Notes: a model not told the origin generated them from the sequence alone. Positions 28,389 to 42,400 are shown, numbered from the stretch's first letter. The stretch: 64,000 nucleotides of DNA from Todiramphus chloris collaris (GCA_025345505.1 JANVCC010000040.1:14617356-14681355); one strand, 5' to 3'. Made by a program: numbers and translations.

Positions 28389-30056
28389 TTGAGTACCCTA
28401 ACGCACTAGAAAATTCAAAGATTTCATATAGCTTTGATGGAAAGCAGGCAAAAATAGAGGATTTTGGCTGCTTTGCTTTGAGTTGTTACATTTAACATAC
28501 AACTAAAACATAATGAAACAAAAGGGGTGCAAATGCGCATAGATGGGGGGGGGAAGAAGAGAGAGAGGGAAATCTGGCATTTGAGCGATGCCAGTTTGTA
28601 CGCATCACTTGAACAGATGTAATCACTCAAATGGCAGTGTTTCAGTAGGTCACAAGTGCTTCTATGAGTACCCAACTTCCCAGTTCATAACACTGTACGC
28701 TACAAAAAAAAAAGCAACTGCTTTCAACCCACTTCTCTCACCGTGCCATGAGAAATATTACACAGGCATTTTAATATTTTTTTTAATAATGGCAAATACA
28801 GTGCTGGTTTCTAAATATTGCAGAGCAGAATAATGCCTTATTATTGTTATATTGGTTTATTACCCACAAAAGTCACAGTTTGTGCACTTATATAGTATAT
28901 ATTGTGTACCTGATACATGAATAATGTGGCTGAGTTATTCTCAAAGGATCTCTGGGACAGTTTAATCTCTTAATTGGCCTGGATTATATCTGCACTACCA
29001 TCACTGAGTCAGTGCACTTAATTAGCTGATCATTGGCTATTACTGCTTTTACAGTATTTTTATTCAATTGTACTCTGTAATCGCGCCAGTCAAAATACGT
29101 ACTTAGAGGGAAGGCTGAAAAGAATTAGATCTTCCTGAATAACCTTTTATTTGTTTTCTATAAATGGATTATTTTTAAATTCTCCTACCATACTTCATAT
29201 CTCCTCCAGATTGCCTAAGAGTAGAATTTAGTTCCTCAGCTTTGAAATCCTCTTGATTGTCATTGCAATATTGCATAAATATTTTTTTTTCCGCTGAACT
29301 GCCTTTAAAAAAAGAAAAAAAAAAGTATCTAAAACTACCCATTGAAACAACTGTTCTACATACATTTGACGTGATTACACTCTGTGTATTTTTTTCCTTG
29401 CTTAAAATTGCAGAGCTCTGCTATTCCAGCGTTCAGGTCTCCACAGCATGCAGTGTATTAATGAAATTCATTAGCACAGCATGGAGTTTCCACGTAGGTC
29501 CAGTTAGACAATGTCAGTGCCTTTCCCTAAGTAACCTGTAGTCCTGTTTGGAATATGGGGAAGAAGAAAAAAAAAAAAAACAAAAAGGAAAATTCACATT
29601 CTCTTGTGCAGTGCTCTGGGCTTTGCTTTATAGAGGCAGAGAGACCTCGTGAATCCCTATGTTTCTATCAGAGCAGAAGCTTGCATTTGAAAGAAGAAAA
29701 CCCAAAACAAAGCAGAACCTTTGTCATTTGATTTCCCATCCAGAACCCCCCAAAAGTTCAATATTTGCCCCCGTGGCAGAATCCCCCTGTCAGCAGTTGA
29801 GCCTTTCCTGGGCTCGGTGCTTCTCACACAACATGGGCTCTGGGCAAAGACCATTTATGCCACTGTCCTACTCAACCCTTATTGCTCCTTGAGTTCACCA
29901 AAGAAATGGCAAGAAACGTAGCCAGGGCTGTGCTTCAAGTCTTCTAGACAGGCTGGCATCCAACAAATTAGGAAAGTTAGATCCAGCCCGTGTCAGCATG
30001 GCTTCGGTTTGCGACCCACCGGGCTGCTTTTCCCTCCTGCTAAATCTGCTTGCTGA

Positions 30057-30425
<369 letters not shown>

Positions 30426-31396
30426 GAAACAAAGCCACACGGGAAGCAAGAACTGGATTTCTCTTCAAATCGGTTGTACAGCCAAAAGTGGGACTTAGAA
30501 AAATTCTATTCAGGACAAAAAGTTATTTTAAAACACCTTAGTTGCTGGCCCACTCTATGGTCTGTTTTTATAACGTTTTGGTTATATCTGCTAAATCAGA
30601 ACTACATTAAGTTGCAGTATGGACCTATCCCCTTACGAAAACTTAAGTGCATTTTGAGCATGAAGGCAAATTGGATTTTGACAATCACTTCTGTCTCACT
30701 GTCCCTCACTCTATTCCCCCCCCCCTCCGTCTTTTTTTTTTTTTTTTAATTTATCATTATAATTTTTCAATGGCCATCTGACTTTAGTGATACAAGTTAC
30801 AGAAGATGGCATTTGAGAACAAATTCTAGTTTCACAGCAGTACGTATCGTTCATTCCCAGGGAAACTGCATACCCGAGACATGCATCTCCACTTAAGGGA
30901 GTGTATTGAGTTGTTCTGCTTATGAAACATATACCCTCTACCTTTTGAAATGCATAAACTTGAAAACAAGGAGTGCCTGTCATCTTTCCAAGATGACAAT
31001 GGTCAGAGGTTTCCCAACCATATTCAGGTATTTCCTGTTACTGATGGAAAGAACTAAACCTTTGACTGATAATATTAGGGTTGGGTGTTCGCACGGAAGC
31101 GCTAGTTCTGTTTGGAATTTCAGGAGAGAGCACATGCTCACAGTCACAGTGACTATAGCTGCCATCACTAGAGGAATGTAGCAATGGTATAAAAATGCAC
31201 CGACTCTGAATGGGTAGAGATGCTGCTGTTTTGCTTTGGGGAAAGGAAATCGTCTGTCCAAAGTGCCAAAACTGGTTGGCCAAATAGTAATTCTCTAGGT
31301 GACTGAAGAAAACCAGTGGTGTCCTGCCTCTCCAGGCTGGGGACAGCAGATAGAAAACACAGGGCCAAAGGGAGGGAAGGCTACATAGATGTAAAA

Positions 31397-31440
31397 GTGT
31401 GTGTGTAGATATATCTGTATACACATATATCTATATACTG
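31397..31440. repeat. GT/TA microsatellite in 3' UTR
   Basis: This is GTGTGTGTGT followed by AGATATATCTGTATACACATATATCTATATA-type sequence. It includes one of the UGUANAUA sites (31404-31411), so length change here could alter that site's setting. Confidence 0.85.
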
Positions 31441-31846
31441 TGCAAATGACTGTTGTCAGTTCTAGTACGTACTTTAGTCTGAAACGCGCACGTGGAGTCG
31501 TGCGAGTTCTTCCAGGTTTCAATCTTTCCAGTGTGATGCTTGCTACTGTTGTTACGTTTAACACCTTACATCCAGTTTGATTCAAGGTATATTGTACCTC
31601 TCTCAACAGTCAGGATCCGAGCGTATCCATTTCAGTACAAAAAGTACTGACAGAGGATTTGCTCAGTCTGGATTAGGCAATACCATTGCAATTTTTATTT
31701 TCTTTTCCTTAATGTGCTGTCTTAAAGGGAAAAAAATTGGTAGCCCTCACTTTAAGAGTTTAATTACAGTCTGTTTCCTGCTTTAGATTGATTTCCATTT
31801 AAAAAAAAAAAAGTGAATTTCAGTTTTGCTTTAGGAAACTTTCTAA

Positions 31847-31852
31847 AATAAA
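31847..31852 (+). terminator. Possible proximal polyadenylation signal
   Basis: This AATAAA is followed within 30 bases by a GU/U-rich stretch (AGGAGGGTTTTTTTCATTCTGTAGGGGTTT, 31853 onward). Use here would give a 3' UTR of about 1.4 kb. Other internal AATAAA motifs at 35192-35197 and 35532-35537 have weaker downstream context. Confidence 0.4.
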
Positions 31853-32796
31853 AGGAGGGTTTTTTTCATTCTGTAGGGGTTTAGTCTTGCAGGCAAAACA
31901 GAAGAGACAAAACACAGAGTTTTATAGGCAAAGTAGAGCCTGCCATTTAGTCCATCATGGAACTGTTTTCTGTAACCAAAAAAAAAAAAAAAAAAGAAGA
32001 AAAAAAAAATCCCAAGAACAATATGGAAAGTTTTTTACTAAGCTTTTACTAAATCATATCCCCAATATTGTTTGACACTAAATATTTCATGAAGCAAAAG
32101 CCACATCTTTTGTATCTCTGCTACCTCTCATCTACGTACCAATTTCTGAAAGAAAATAGAATGCAAGCAGCTTCCAAATAGTAAAGGCTTTTTGGTTTTT
32201 TTTCAGGCAGATACTGTTTCCTGATTTAGGTATTCCTTTGGCAATACTTTAAGATAGTTCTTAAGAATATTTGTTTCATCAAGTTTTTTCTTTGAATTTT
32301 TGGTTCTTGCTGTAAAAGAGGAATTTCCTTCCAAGTTTCTGCAGTTCTTTTTCCCCATTTGACAGTGAATGACAGTGAAAGGAGAAGACAGTTCTGGGAA
32401 CTAACAGGCCAGTTTTCTGGCTTTGTTTTGAGTGTACCATATGCTTATTTCTGCTTCAAATGGGAGAGGATAGTTTTGAGCCTGACCTGGGATTTACCAG
32501 GCGTACAAGGGAGTTCTGTGTATGTTCCCCACCTGCCTCCAGGTTCAGCCTCTGCCATGTGCACAGACAGGCTTTCGTCATGTGATTAAAAAAAAGAGTT
32601 GCTTTTTGTTGCCATCCTCAGTTTCTGACAGCCTTTCACGCGTCGCGCAACAAGCTTTGTCGCTGCCTTTGGAATTTCAACGCGTACGTATGAATGGCGT
32701 TGTGATTTCCCCCCCCAATTCTGAGATGAGGAAGCCACCAAAATTCAGCATTTCTCTTCAAAGTCCATCTTTAAAAACCGGTGTTAATTATAGCAA

Positions 32797-32822
32797 ATAA
32801 TATATATATATATAAAATATGT
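32797..32822. repeat. TA microsatellite in 3' UTR
   Basis: This is an ATATATATATATATA run with short AT-rich flanks. Nothing else is evident. Confidence 0.85.
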
Positions 32823-32980
32823 ATTATAGCAGGTTTTGTCGTAGTCTTCTGTACAAGCTTTTCTTTCACTTCACAAATTGCCGTTAACTCCTTTTTTCTT
32901 TGCTTTTCTTTTATTTCCCAGAAGCGTAGCGGGAATACAGGGAGCTCACAGCATTTTTGTGGTTGAAACACTTCAAACAT

Positions 32981-33020
32981 GTAAACCTTACAGAGAATAC
33001 GTAAACCTTACAGAGAATAC
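32981..33020 (+). repeat. Exact 20-bp tandem duplication in 3' UTR
   Basis: The 20-mer GTAAACCTTACAGAGAATAC occurs twice head to tail with no mismatch, at 32981-33000 and 33001-33020, and is followed by GT. Perfect identity suggests a recent event. Confidence 0.97.
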
Positions 33021-36000
33021 GTTGCCTCTCTGCATTGGTTTACTGCGTCAGCTATTAGGAAAACCACAGAGGTTGAGTCCTAGAACTGCACATTAATTTA
33101 TCTGACGTTACAGTACAAGCCATAATACTCTCTGATGTCGTTTTTCAGGGGGTGAAAGAAAATGTCTGGTTTCTGCTCAGGTGTCACTAAGAAAGTTATA
33201 TTATCTAGGGGGAAGGAGCCTTTTTTCTTTTACCGCGTCCCCCTCTGGATATTAACGTTATGTACAAAATTAGTGAAAGAGAAGAATTCTATCATTTTGT
33301 ACCAAGGTTTAACACTGTGATATAAAAAGGTGGGGGTGAGAAAGACTGGTGAGGCACTGTCGAGGGAAAAGTGGAAGTCCAGCCCAAGGTGAGCCCTTAC
33401 TCCTCTTCTGGGATGCTTGAGTGAAAAGTGAGGAACGCTACCAACATAGGTGAGGTGTGGGGTTTGCTGTGTGTGCTGCCCTCCAGGTAAACTAGGAGAA
33501 ATTTGCTTTTACTTTCAAATTGACTGAAAATGAATATTCTAGATCTTTTTAATCGTGGTAATTGTCGTTAGCTTCGATAAGCAAAATATCCGAGTTAATA
33601 ATTTAGAGAAACCTTGTAATATAATTATAGTTGCACATTTTCTTGTTCTATTAGACATAATAGCCAGCAATTAAGGTGTTTTTCATCTTTGTGAAATTCA
33701 TGGGCAAATTCTGACTATAACATGGCACAGTTTTAATGAAATCTTTGAGCTCAATCTGTAAATATATACTGTACATGACTGCTAATAAGTATGCCACACA
33801 TTTTCAGAACTGAAAATTCATGCAACATCTTTCTGTGTTTGCATAAGGAATGTTATGTTTCTATCCTATCGCAGTTTAATGACTGGGAAGAAAGACTCAA
33901 GCAATGACATTGTGACCATTTCTTTTCTCGTTCCCAGGGGAGGAAAAGAGAGTCTTAGATAACAGCGTGTCGCAGAGTTCTTTGGGAAGTTTTTACCTTG
34001 TAACAAAAAGGACATATGATCTGTAAGGTACAAAAGCACAATGCACAGGGAAAACGAGTGGTGGTCTTACACCTGCGGAGGGAAAAAAGAATTTAGTTCA
34101 GACAATTCTACATTCAAATTAAAGCTCAGTTGATTTTCACTCTAATAATTAGACTGCGTTCCAATTCTGCGTTACGAAACAGTACTTCAACATAAGTGAG
34201 CGGCTGCTAAACATTATCCAGCTATATGTGCATATGGACGTGGCCCTAAATGTCTATATGGACATATGTGTGTATATATACACGTACTGAGTATCTATAT
34301 ATGCACACACATTCATATGGTGGCGTGTTAAAGGAATAAGCTAATAATAGTTTTGTTTCTACCATCAACCAGTGTACGAATATATTTTTGAGAGAAAAAA
34401 AAAAAAAGATTAATGTATTTAAAAAAAACCAACTTACTCTACAGGGTATCTGGGCATTTCTATATCAGCAGATCAATGCTTATGATTCGTATGGAGCATT
34501 GCACCGTTTGACATGACGATAGTACTGTACCTCCTAGCATCTGGAATTAGACTAGTCCTCACATTGCTTGCCTATTTCTTCTCTCTCTTTTTATAACAGC
34601 ATTGTCCACTGGTAAGTTTTCAAAACCAACAAATTCCTTAGGGAACCAAGGGAAAAAAAAAAAGGCAAAACCATTAACTATTTCTAGAAGATAACCTAGG
34701 GTGGGGCGGCCACGGTACAATACTATATCAGTAGAGATCATACCATTTTGCTATGTGTACATAGAACATACAGTGTGAGCAACCATAACTTAAGCTGAAC
34801 GTGTGTAAATATTATCAGATTTCTTAAACATTTTTAACTTCTAATTTGTACTTTATGGTAAGGCAAAAAGCTAATTCTACTTATGGGTTAGGTTAACGTG
34901 TCCTAAAAGTATGTAAATAACTAAATAAGCTGTAAATGAGCAGTCAATAGATACAGTAATTGTTTAGTGACTTTTTTTTACTAAGTACAATAATCGCAGT
35001 GCTCTAGCAGAGTAATTTAAACACCCTTTTGCATAAACAGATTTGGATTCCAGATTTTACAAAGTACAGCAAGTACTGTAGTGTACAATAGCTGCTGTGG
35101 CACCGGCACCACTAGCGCAACCGAGTCTTTTGTACAGATCAAAAGTTCAGCCAACAGAAGATAGGAGCTTGGCACTCAGTACTCAGATCTGAATAAAGAA
35201 ACAGGGGCTGGTTTTCACTTACAGTCAGGCACCTTGACGTTGCTCCAGTGAGTGGAGAGGTGAAGGAATCCAGGGTAAGTGAGAATTCAGCTGCTGGTGA
35301 TTTCATGACAGAAAGCCTGCATATTGCGTCTGTCTGTTTCTGAAATCTCTATCTCTTACAGTATCTAATAATAGACTTCTATTTTTCTTTTCTTTAAAAA
35401 AAAAAAAAAATAAAAAGGATGTTTGACTGTCGTTAGATAGCGCAGTTCCCCAAAGCCAAAGAATCTTCACTCCAGAAATTATTTAAAAGGGAAATCTAAT
35501 AAGTCACTGCTTAACACCAAAGGTAAAGCTTAATAAACTGCACTAGGAACTTTGTCCAAATTTTTAAGAGGAATGTTGATCAAAAATACTGCCCTGTTCT
35601 ACTTTGTAAAAAGAGTAATAATTTAAATATCCATCAGTACAAAACTGAAATAGATCATCTCTACAGGAATATGCAACACTAACATTTCATAAGTATTAAA
35701 TGATTTTCTTTGTAAGTGCTTTGACAAAAAATTAAACAATTGATGAAAAAAAAAATCTCACCTCTACTTTCATACTAAGGGTTGTATTTTTTTAAGGTTT
35801 TTCAGACATGAGGTCATCTGTTCCAATTTGATAACATTTTGTATGTTTTCGCTGTTACTGTCATTTGACAGATACTCACCAAGCTGTATTGTTCATGGTC
35901 TGTCCTGTTACTTTCAGTTGAAGATAAAAAGAGCATTTGAAACATGATTAATTCTAACAAGCTGGCTATGATTTGACTTCGATCACGTTTTTATTTGCAT

Positions 36001-36377
36001 GGGTGTTTAAATGGTTCTGTTAGTACTGTCTTTGCACAGTTCTGATTTATCTTTTTTTACTTAGTACTATTTACTTCATAATGTAGTAATCATCAGCCTT
36101 ACTAACGACCTTGTAGCCTTTCTTATATGCACATAATGCACATTTTCCAATGGCTAGAAAATGCAAAATACTAGTGGATATCATTGCATCAGATCTTCAT
36201 GTCTTTCTCAAAAGGACTGCTAACCTCTGGGATATATGAGGTAGTAAAATGATGATTGTAAATGAGTAGCACATAAGAGATATTTTCTTGAATTTAAAAT
36301 TATTGCAGCCAGTTTCAGCATGTAAATATATAATAATGTTGGCTAGTGTGTAATTCTTGAACTAAAAAAAAAATATA

Positions 36378-36383
36378 AATAAA
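36378..36383 (+). terminator. GABRB2: Distal GABRB2 polyadenylation signal
   Basis: This AATAAA lies in AAATATAAATAAAGAAAACC and is followed about 15-40 bases later by the GU-rich stretch TTTATGTAGTTGTGTTATGTTGGG, the usual arrangement of a strong cleavage site. Cleavage is expected at about 36395-36405. Its distance from the stop codon, about 5.95 kb, fits the family's long 3' UTR. Confidence 0.68.
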
Positions 36384-36400
36384 GAAAACCTAAAAGATGT

Positions 36401-39400
36401 TTATGTAGTTGTGTTATGTTGGGCACGTTCTTTTCTCAAAGCTGTGGAAGATTACCGTGCTCATCTGAAGTGAATATGGATGAATTTGGGTCAGAACGGG
36501 ACACCAGGAAGTTAAGGATTGAGGCATCTAAAGCGGAGGGTTGATATGTGAAGGGGCAGCTGAAACACGGTGTGAATTTGCCTGTGCAGCAGTCGGGGGG
36601 AGTTGAGTGTCTGGGGAATAGAAGCAAAGAACAGTGAGAAGCTCGGCGCTAGTCAGGAAGAAAATGCTGAGAGGAGGGCAACAGCTGAAAATCCTCAGAA
36701 GTTCAGTAACTCCTCAGAATCAGCTCTTGGGAATCTGTTACTGATGGTAAATTGCTGGTATCCTCCTTACGGAAATGTGGTAGCAGCTGCTCATGGGGGC
36801 ATGGTATTCCCCTTTACAGAAAAAGGCCTAAACCCTCTGAAGTCTCTCTACATGGACTTAAGATATGAAAGATCCAAGTTCTGTTCCTTCCTCTTCCTAC
36901 TTAACGTCTGTCAGGATAACCAAATTATTGACCCTTTCAGGATGGTGGATTTAGCAGATTTTCCTGTTGGAGTGGTTCTGGTGCATAAAAAACCAATTTA
37001 AGATTAGCAGACCAGGAGGAGAGTGCAGTCAAGCATGGTCATGAGAGGCATCTGTCTTGCTGCACTCCATCTGCTGACTCTTCCGTGCAAAACTTCCTTG
37101 TCAGTAGCACGGGAAGAAGCTAGGTCTCTTCTGGTGTTCCCACAACATAAACCATCCACTAATCTGGTTCTGTTCTTGCTTCTTTCTGTCCTAGGAGGTC
37201 TTGAGCATGAAATAGGTGTCAGGATTAGACTTGTTTAACCGTTTGCTCAGCAGAGGCAACAGTTCACATCTATTTGTTTTTCTCGTTCTATGCCAGCCCA
37301 GCTCTTAAAAGGAGGGAAATTGTAGTTGCATTTCCAAACCCCAAGTATCACTATGTGGGGGAGATGTCCAGCTATTTATTGGTAGCCTTTAGCTCTACAT
37401 ACCCTCAGTTTCTGCCACAACTTGATTCTTTTGTTGATGCAAGCAAGGGGAGCAGATGGAGCACCAGAAAAGAGAACAAACGGCCGTCGGGCAAAAGGCT
37501 GCCAAAGGCTGAAACTGCCAAATAATCCTCCCTTTTTGTCTGGAAACGCAGACAGCAGTTGGTAATTCTTTCTGAAGTTACCCACCTGGCTACTCGGGGT
37601 TCCCAGCCCCACAACAGCACTGCTTTAATGACTAATCTCTTCTGTCTCCCTTTTCTGCGGATGAAGAGCAGCAGTTCCGCAGAGGAAGAGCGGAGATTGA
37701 GGATAGGAAGACCCATGAGCCTTGCTCTGAGGTGAGGAGCTGCAGGATGCTGGCTCTGTATCAGAAAAGTAAAATACTCCAGGCTGTTAAGGAAAACTTA
37801 AGCATGACTTCATCTCTTCACTGTTTAACAGATCTCACATCTTTCTCGGAAGCTTCCGAACAGTAGATTTAAGTTCTGAAAAAAAAAGACTGAAACTTCA
37901 GCGCAGTTGCTTTGTTGCAAGTACGTGATGTACCATTGGCCCTTATTTTCAGGGATTATTGCAAGATAAAAAGCCAAGTATTTCAGCTTTAAGACCGGTT
38001 CAAAGTCTAAAAGTATTTATACTTATCGGTGAGTATGATTTCCAAATCAAACTAGGGTTGTCTGTCTACCTTTTCACCTGTTTCTGCAAACGTGTTTAAG
38101 GTTATCACATCCTAAGAGGTGTTACAGCAAATCCACTGGCACAAAAATAAAACCAGTGCTGCAGAGTATTTGAATAATTTATTACCTTTATTCTATTCTG
38201 AGCTTTATCACTTCATGACTTGTGTAACATGGCCTCTCCTTCATTCAATTTACCTGACTGCCAATTAGAAACATTAATAGCGGCTTCTTGTTGTTAAATT
38301 GCACCATTGAGTATATCTTGGTAATCTAAAATTAACAAAACATACCAGAAATCAGCTATCATCACAGTTCCCAAGTTATGAAAAGGAAAACCAGTATTGT
38401 AAAGAACAAAATTCTACATCTGTCAAATCCTGACCAGCTGTGAAAGAATCAGACCCTGGGAACTGGCTTCTAACACATTGTAACTGTTGCATATAAAAAA
38501 AATAAAAAATAAAAAAATGGACCATTAGCATCTACAGAACAAAGATGTTCACTAATGCAAATTCTTTGGTTATCAAAATTAATGACCAGCATGACATTAT
38601 TAGTTTGTAATGCTTGTTATTCTTGAAAGACATTTGGAGTGACTGATTTATTATGCTGTTCGTGTGAGTCTGGGCAAGCAATGAATTAAAAACAAGTTAT
38701 GGCTATGTACAGAAATGGGGACTGGGTGTTCAGGTGAAATAAGTTGCTTATGTAAATGGATAAACCGTTGCTTTGGCGGAGACTCTGGCCCAGACAGATT
38801 TATGTGTGTTTGTGTTTTGGTTTTTATTAGAATTTTAGGGCAAAACTTTTGAATCTGTCTTATTCTTGGAACAAAAGTAATTTTTCCCTCTTTCTGCAGA
38901 TAGTCAGAGTTGACATTCTGCATTCATTTTGGTACTCTGATTGCTAAGGGCCTGTAGAAGCAGAGACCACTTCTCTAAAGCTTTCTGGTTTGGTTTGGTT
39001 TGTCTTTTTTTCAGGAAGAATAGAGCTAAGGAAACAAAATCTTCCTGAAGTTCTGGCTCTTGGATTGGCTTATTTAGGTTTCCTTCAAAATGCTTTGAAA
39101 AGCTGAATGGTGTAAGCTGTGCAAATTTTCAGTTTCAGCGCTATTTTTCAAGTGGTACTTGCATAGAGGTATGTTTATACCTATGGATATGTCTAGTCAC
39201 ACGTATGTCTAAGCTTGTCTAAAACCTGCTGTTTTCAAAGCCCACGTGAAACTGGTCTGTGGCCTTTGAGATCTCCTTGTTAAATATTTCCACAGATCTT
39301 TTCTGAAGCGCCTGATTCATCACGTCAGTCCTTAATCTTCAACTTTTTGTTGAAATTCTACAGCATTGATGTTTCTGAAGGTACTGCAAAGAGAGATGAC

Positions 39401-42400
39401 AGGCAGGCACAGGACTACAATGTCACGCAGGTTACAGGGAATGAAATCCCATCCTTTGACAGTAGCAAAAAGGGCAAGATGTGCAGCGATAAGCCCACGG
39501 CACAAAAACCTCCCTTGGTCATGGAAGGATCAGTGCAGTGCGTTACTGACATTGGTTTTTCTCCTCCTGCGTCATGCAAATAAATAGTTTCTTCAGGTGA
39601 GAGAACACTGTCAAGGGAAGGAATGTGGATAATAAACAGACCAAAACGTGCATGTCAGGACAGCAAGATTTATCTGCAGGATTTGCAGACAAATTGCAGT
39701 AGTTTTGCTGTTTTTCTGTATTTTATGTTACGAAAGATCGAGGGTTTTTTTACTGTTGTTGTTGTTCGTCACCATCCAAAAGCTATCTGAGGTAGAAATA
39801 TGTGCCAAACAGGAAAAAAAAAAAATTCACTTGATAGGAAAAAGATGGGAGGCAAAAATAATAAAGGGGAAAAAAAAAAGAACCTCAGCATAGGGAAAAC
39901 CAGCTAATACCCTCCCAACCAGCAACAGTGTAATCTGCATTGCCTATTTTCTTTTCATTTCTTTTCCCCACTCATAACATGGTTTAAAAATAGAAGGGTT
40001 TAAAACTGTAGGAAGGGCACATTTTTCCCCACCACCCCCTTGATTTTAATGTTTCTTTCGTACATGAAGGGCACATTTCTCCCCCCAGCCCTCTTAATTT
40101 CAGTGTTTTCTTTCCTATGTAAGTTTAGAAATTTAGCATGAAGACCTTGGCTAATTCCAGTGAATCCTACAAGACTTAATTGGTTTTGGAAGGGTCTCCA
40201 GCCCTCTCTAAGAAAGGTTAAGCATTATTTATTTGCCTAAATTACTACCAAAAGCGATGTGATTACTGAACAGGTTTGACATTCAAACTAATTAAGGATG
40301 AGAGAAAGAGGGGGGGGAAACCTCCCCGCGCCTTTATATGAGATCCAAACGAAGATTTGCAAAAGGAAGGAATTAAAAGTGGAAAGGACAGACAGATGTT
40401 AAGTAAAGGCTATTTTCTCACTCATGCTATAAGATTTTTAAGTAAATACAAGCTGCTTTTCTGGCCCAGCTTGTTTCTCTGCCTTTTAACTGCAGCCCAG
40501 CCACCCATCACCTGGTTTTGCTATTTCAGATGGCTTACAGGGGAGCTGGATGAGGTAGTATCTCCCAGTGCTGATGAAAGGAAAGGATGTTCAGCGTAAG
40601 TTTGTACTTCTTCCCTAGGTGTGTATTTTACATCTGACATTGCTTTAAAAAAAAAAAACCCAAACCTACCAAATCCTGCTCCCTTCACCCTGGTGAGCAA
40701 GCCCAAAGGATTTCATGAGCTGTTAAGCACCTTGTTGAAAAACAAGCATTCCCATTTACTATGCACACCCTGGACAAGGTTTGAGTGGTTAAAGCAATGG
40801 AGGAGGGGAGGGAAGATCTTTCTCATTTACTAACTGAGATGGTAAGACAAATCCGTTGCACTGCAAATGCCATCCTTTTATTTTGATTTTGCCAAGTGCT
40901 CGTGCCTCTTGCTGACCTGAAAGCAACACTGCATGCAAAACTGAGAACAGAGTTGGCTTTGCTCATTTGTGCCAGAATTAAAGTGAATTATTTAATTCTA
41001 AGGAAAGAGTGTGATGTGGACATTGGAATATATCAAGTCATTTTAATGCCCCTGTACCGTTTTAATTCAGCAGAGAAGAGCTGCAGAATGCCTCTTGCTG
41101 TTTCCATTTGAGAAGAAAGATGGTGAGACTGGAGTGCCAGTACTCTTCTAGCTTGAAGCACACAGTAAGCATGTCTTTATCAGCAATTCCTAATGCATAA
41201 AGTAAGAGGCGAGTTTGGATTTGGTTTCCTTAACAAAATGGGTAAATTTGACCTTTCCAGAGAGTTCTCTGCTTTTTGAAACCACTAAATGATTTCATCT
41301 TATGTACTTGATGTCCCCGTAGATAGTTGGACTGCTTAATTACGACTCCATGGACAAAACACAGGGCTTTTTTTACTATTAGATGAGTCTAGTTCTAGCA
41401 AAAATATGTATGGAAAAAACATATGCTTTGGGGATATTTACTCATGAAAACATGGCATTTGTTTTATGTGGGTATATTAGACTGTTGTAAACTCTTGCAA
41501 TATATATTTGCATTTAAGTTTGTATGAAATATTTATTTAAAGGAAATGTTAAAAACATAATTGTATTCTCCACAATGCAAAAGGGACATTACTATGCTAG
41601 TACGTTGTTTGACACTTCTTTTCCTTTTTTTAAAATGCTATTTTAATATCCTAGTGGAAATGGTTTTCTTTTCTGGGAGATTTCATTCTCCTTTTCAACT
41701 AAATTATTTTTAATTTTTTTATGTCAAACGTTGGGGGATTGAGTTAAAAAATTGTCTGATTTCCCCCCGCCCATCAAGATGTCTGGAAAATAAAATCTAA
41801 ACACATCAGCTGAGCAGTCAGCTTACCTCTGGAATCCTTAGATTTTACTTGTTGAGGAATCAGGATTGTAGGAGAGGACAAGAAAAATCTAGCAAGGACT
41901 TGACAGATTTATTGTGGCCCCTTTCCAGCACCGATAATGTTGTAATAGTTGTGCTTTAATTGTATCATTAATTGATAACTGAAGATGATGATGTAAGTGG
42001 AGTGCTTTTTTTTACTGGTATTTTGAAGGACAAAGTAACAAATGGGGGAATGTTAAATGAAGCTTTCTCTTCAGAGATCCAAGCTGATAATGTCTTTCAT
42101 AGTTTCTTAGGTCATCAAAGGCCTCTATGAAGTTAGGATCTAGAAATGAACTTTCTGGGTCTTAAATAGCAATGGCTTAACCTAATTTTTTCATTCACTG
42201 TAGAGTGCCTAGATCCCTGCAGTGAGGGACATGCTAAATACACCCGTGTTTTGGAACAGAGCACCTTGAATCTGTTCATCATTTCTCATCTCTTGGTGCA
42301 CGTTGTTCCCTCTTCAGTCCCTCGATAGCTCCGGACAGAGCAAACAGACACCTGGAGTCTACCTGCAAGGCCTGTGTGAGATAATGAAGTAACAAATATG

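Larger units (their letters stand above)
31404..36328 (+). promoter_or_regulatory. Six Pumilio-type sites (UGUANAUA) in the 3' UTR
   Basis: Exact UGUANAUA octamers occur at 31404-31411 (TGTAGATA), 33757-33764, 34271-34278 (TGTATATA), 34804-34811, 34912-34919 and 36321-36328 (the last and other unlabelled ones TGTAAATA). This octamer is the established binding site of PUM1 and PUM2, which repress or destabilise neuronal mRNAs. Binding here is inferred. One site lies about 50 bases before the distal polyadenylation signal. Confidence 0.55.
30426..36400 (+). other. GABRB2: GABRB2 3' UTR (inferred)
   Basis: No further splicing is needed. The region between the stop codon and the AATAAA at 36378 is AT-rich, free of recognisable transposons, and about 6 kb long, similar to the long 3' UTR of mammalian GABRB2. 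It contains A- and T-homopolymers, several internal AATAAA motifs, six UGUANAUA sites, short TA/GT microsatellites and a 20-bp tandem duplication. Transposons are abundant upstream and occur again downstream. Their absence here fits transcribed sequence under constraint. The end point is an inference. Confidence 0.72.

Noticed and set aside
30711-31424. Several minus-strand frames of 90-128 codons opposite the GABRB2 3' UTR.
   Set aside because: They have no domain, and they overlap each other in different frames in UTR sequence, as expected by chance.
36603-37001. A 132-codon open frame, among the longest in the window, just downstream of GABRB2.
   Set aside because: It has no recognisable domain, no splice or promoter context, and amino-acid composition typical of chance translation.
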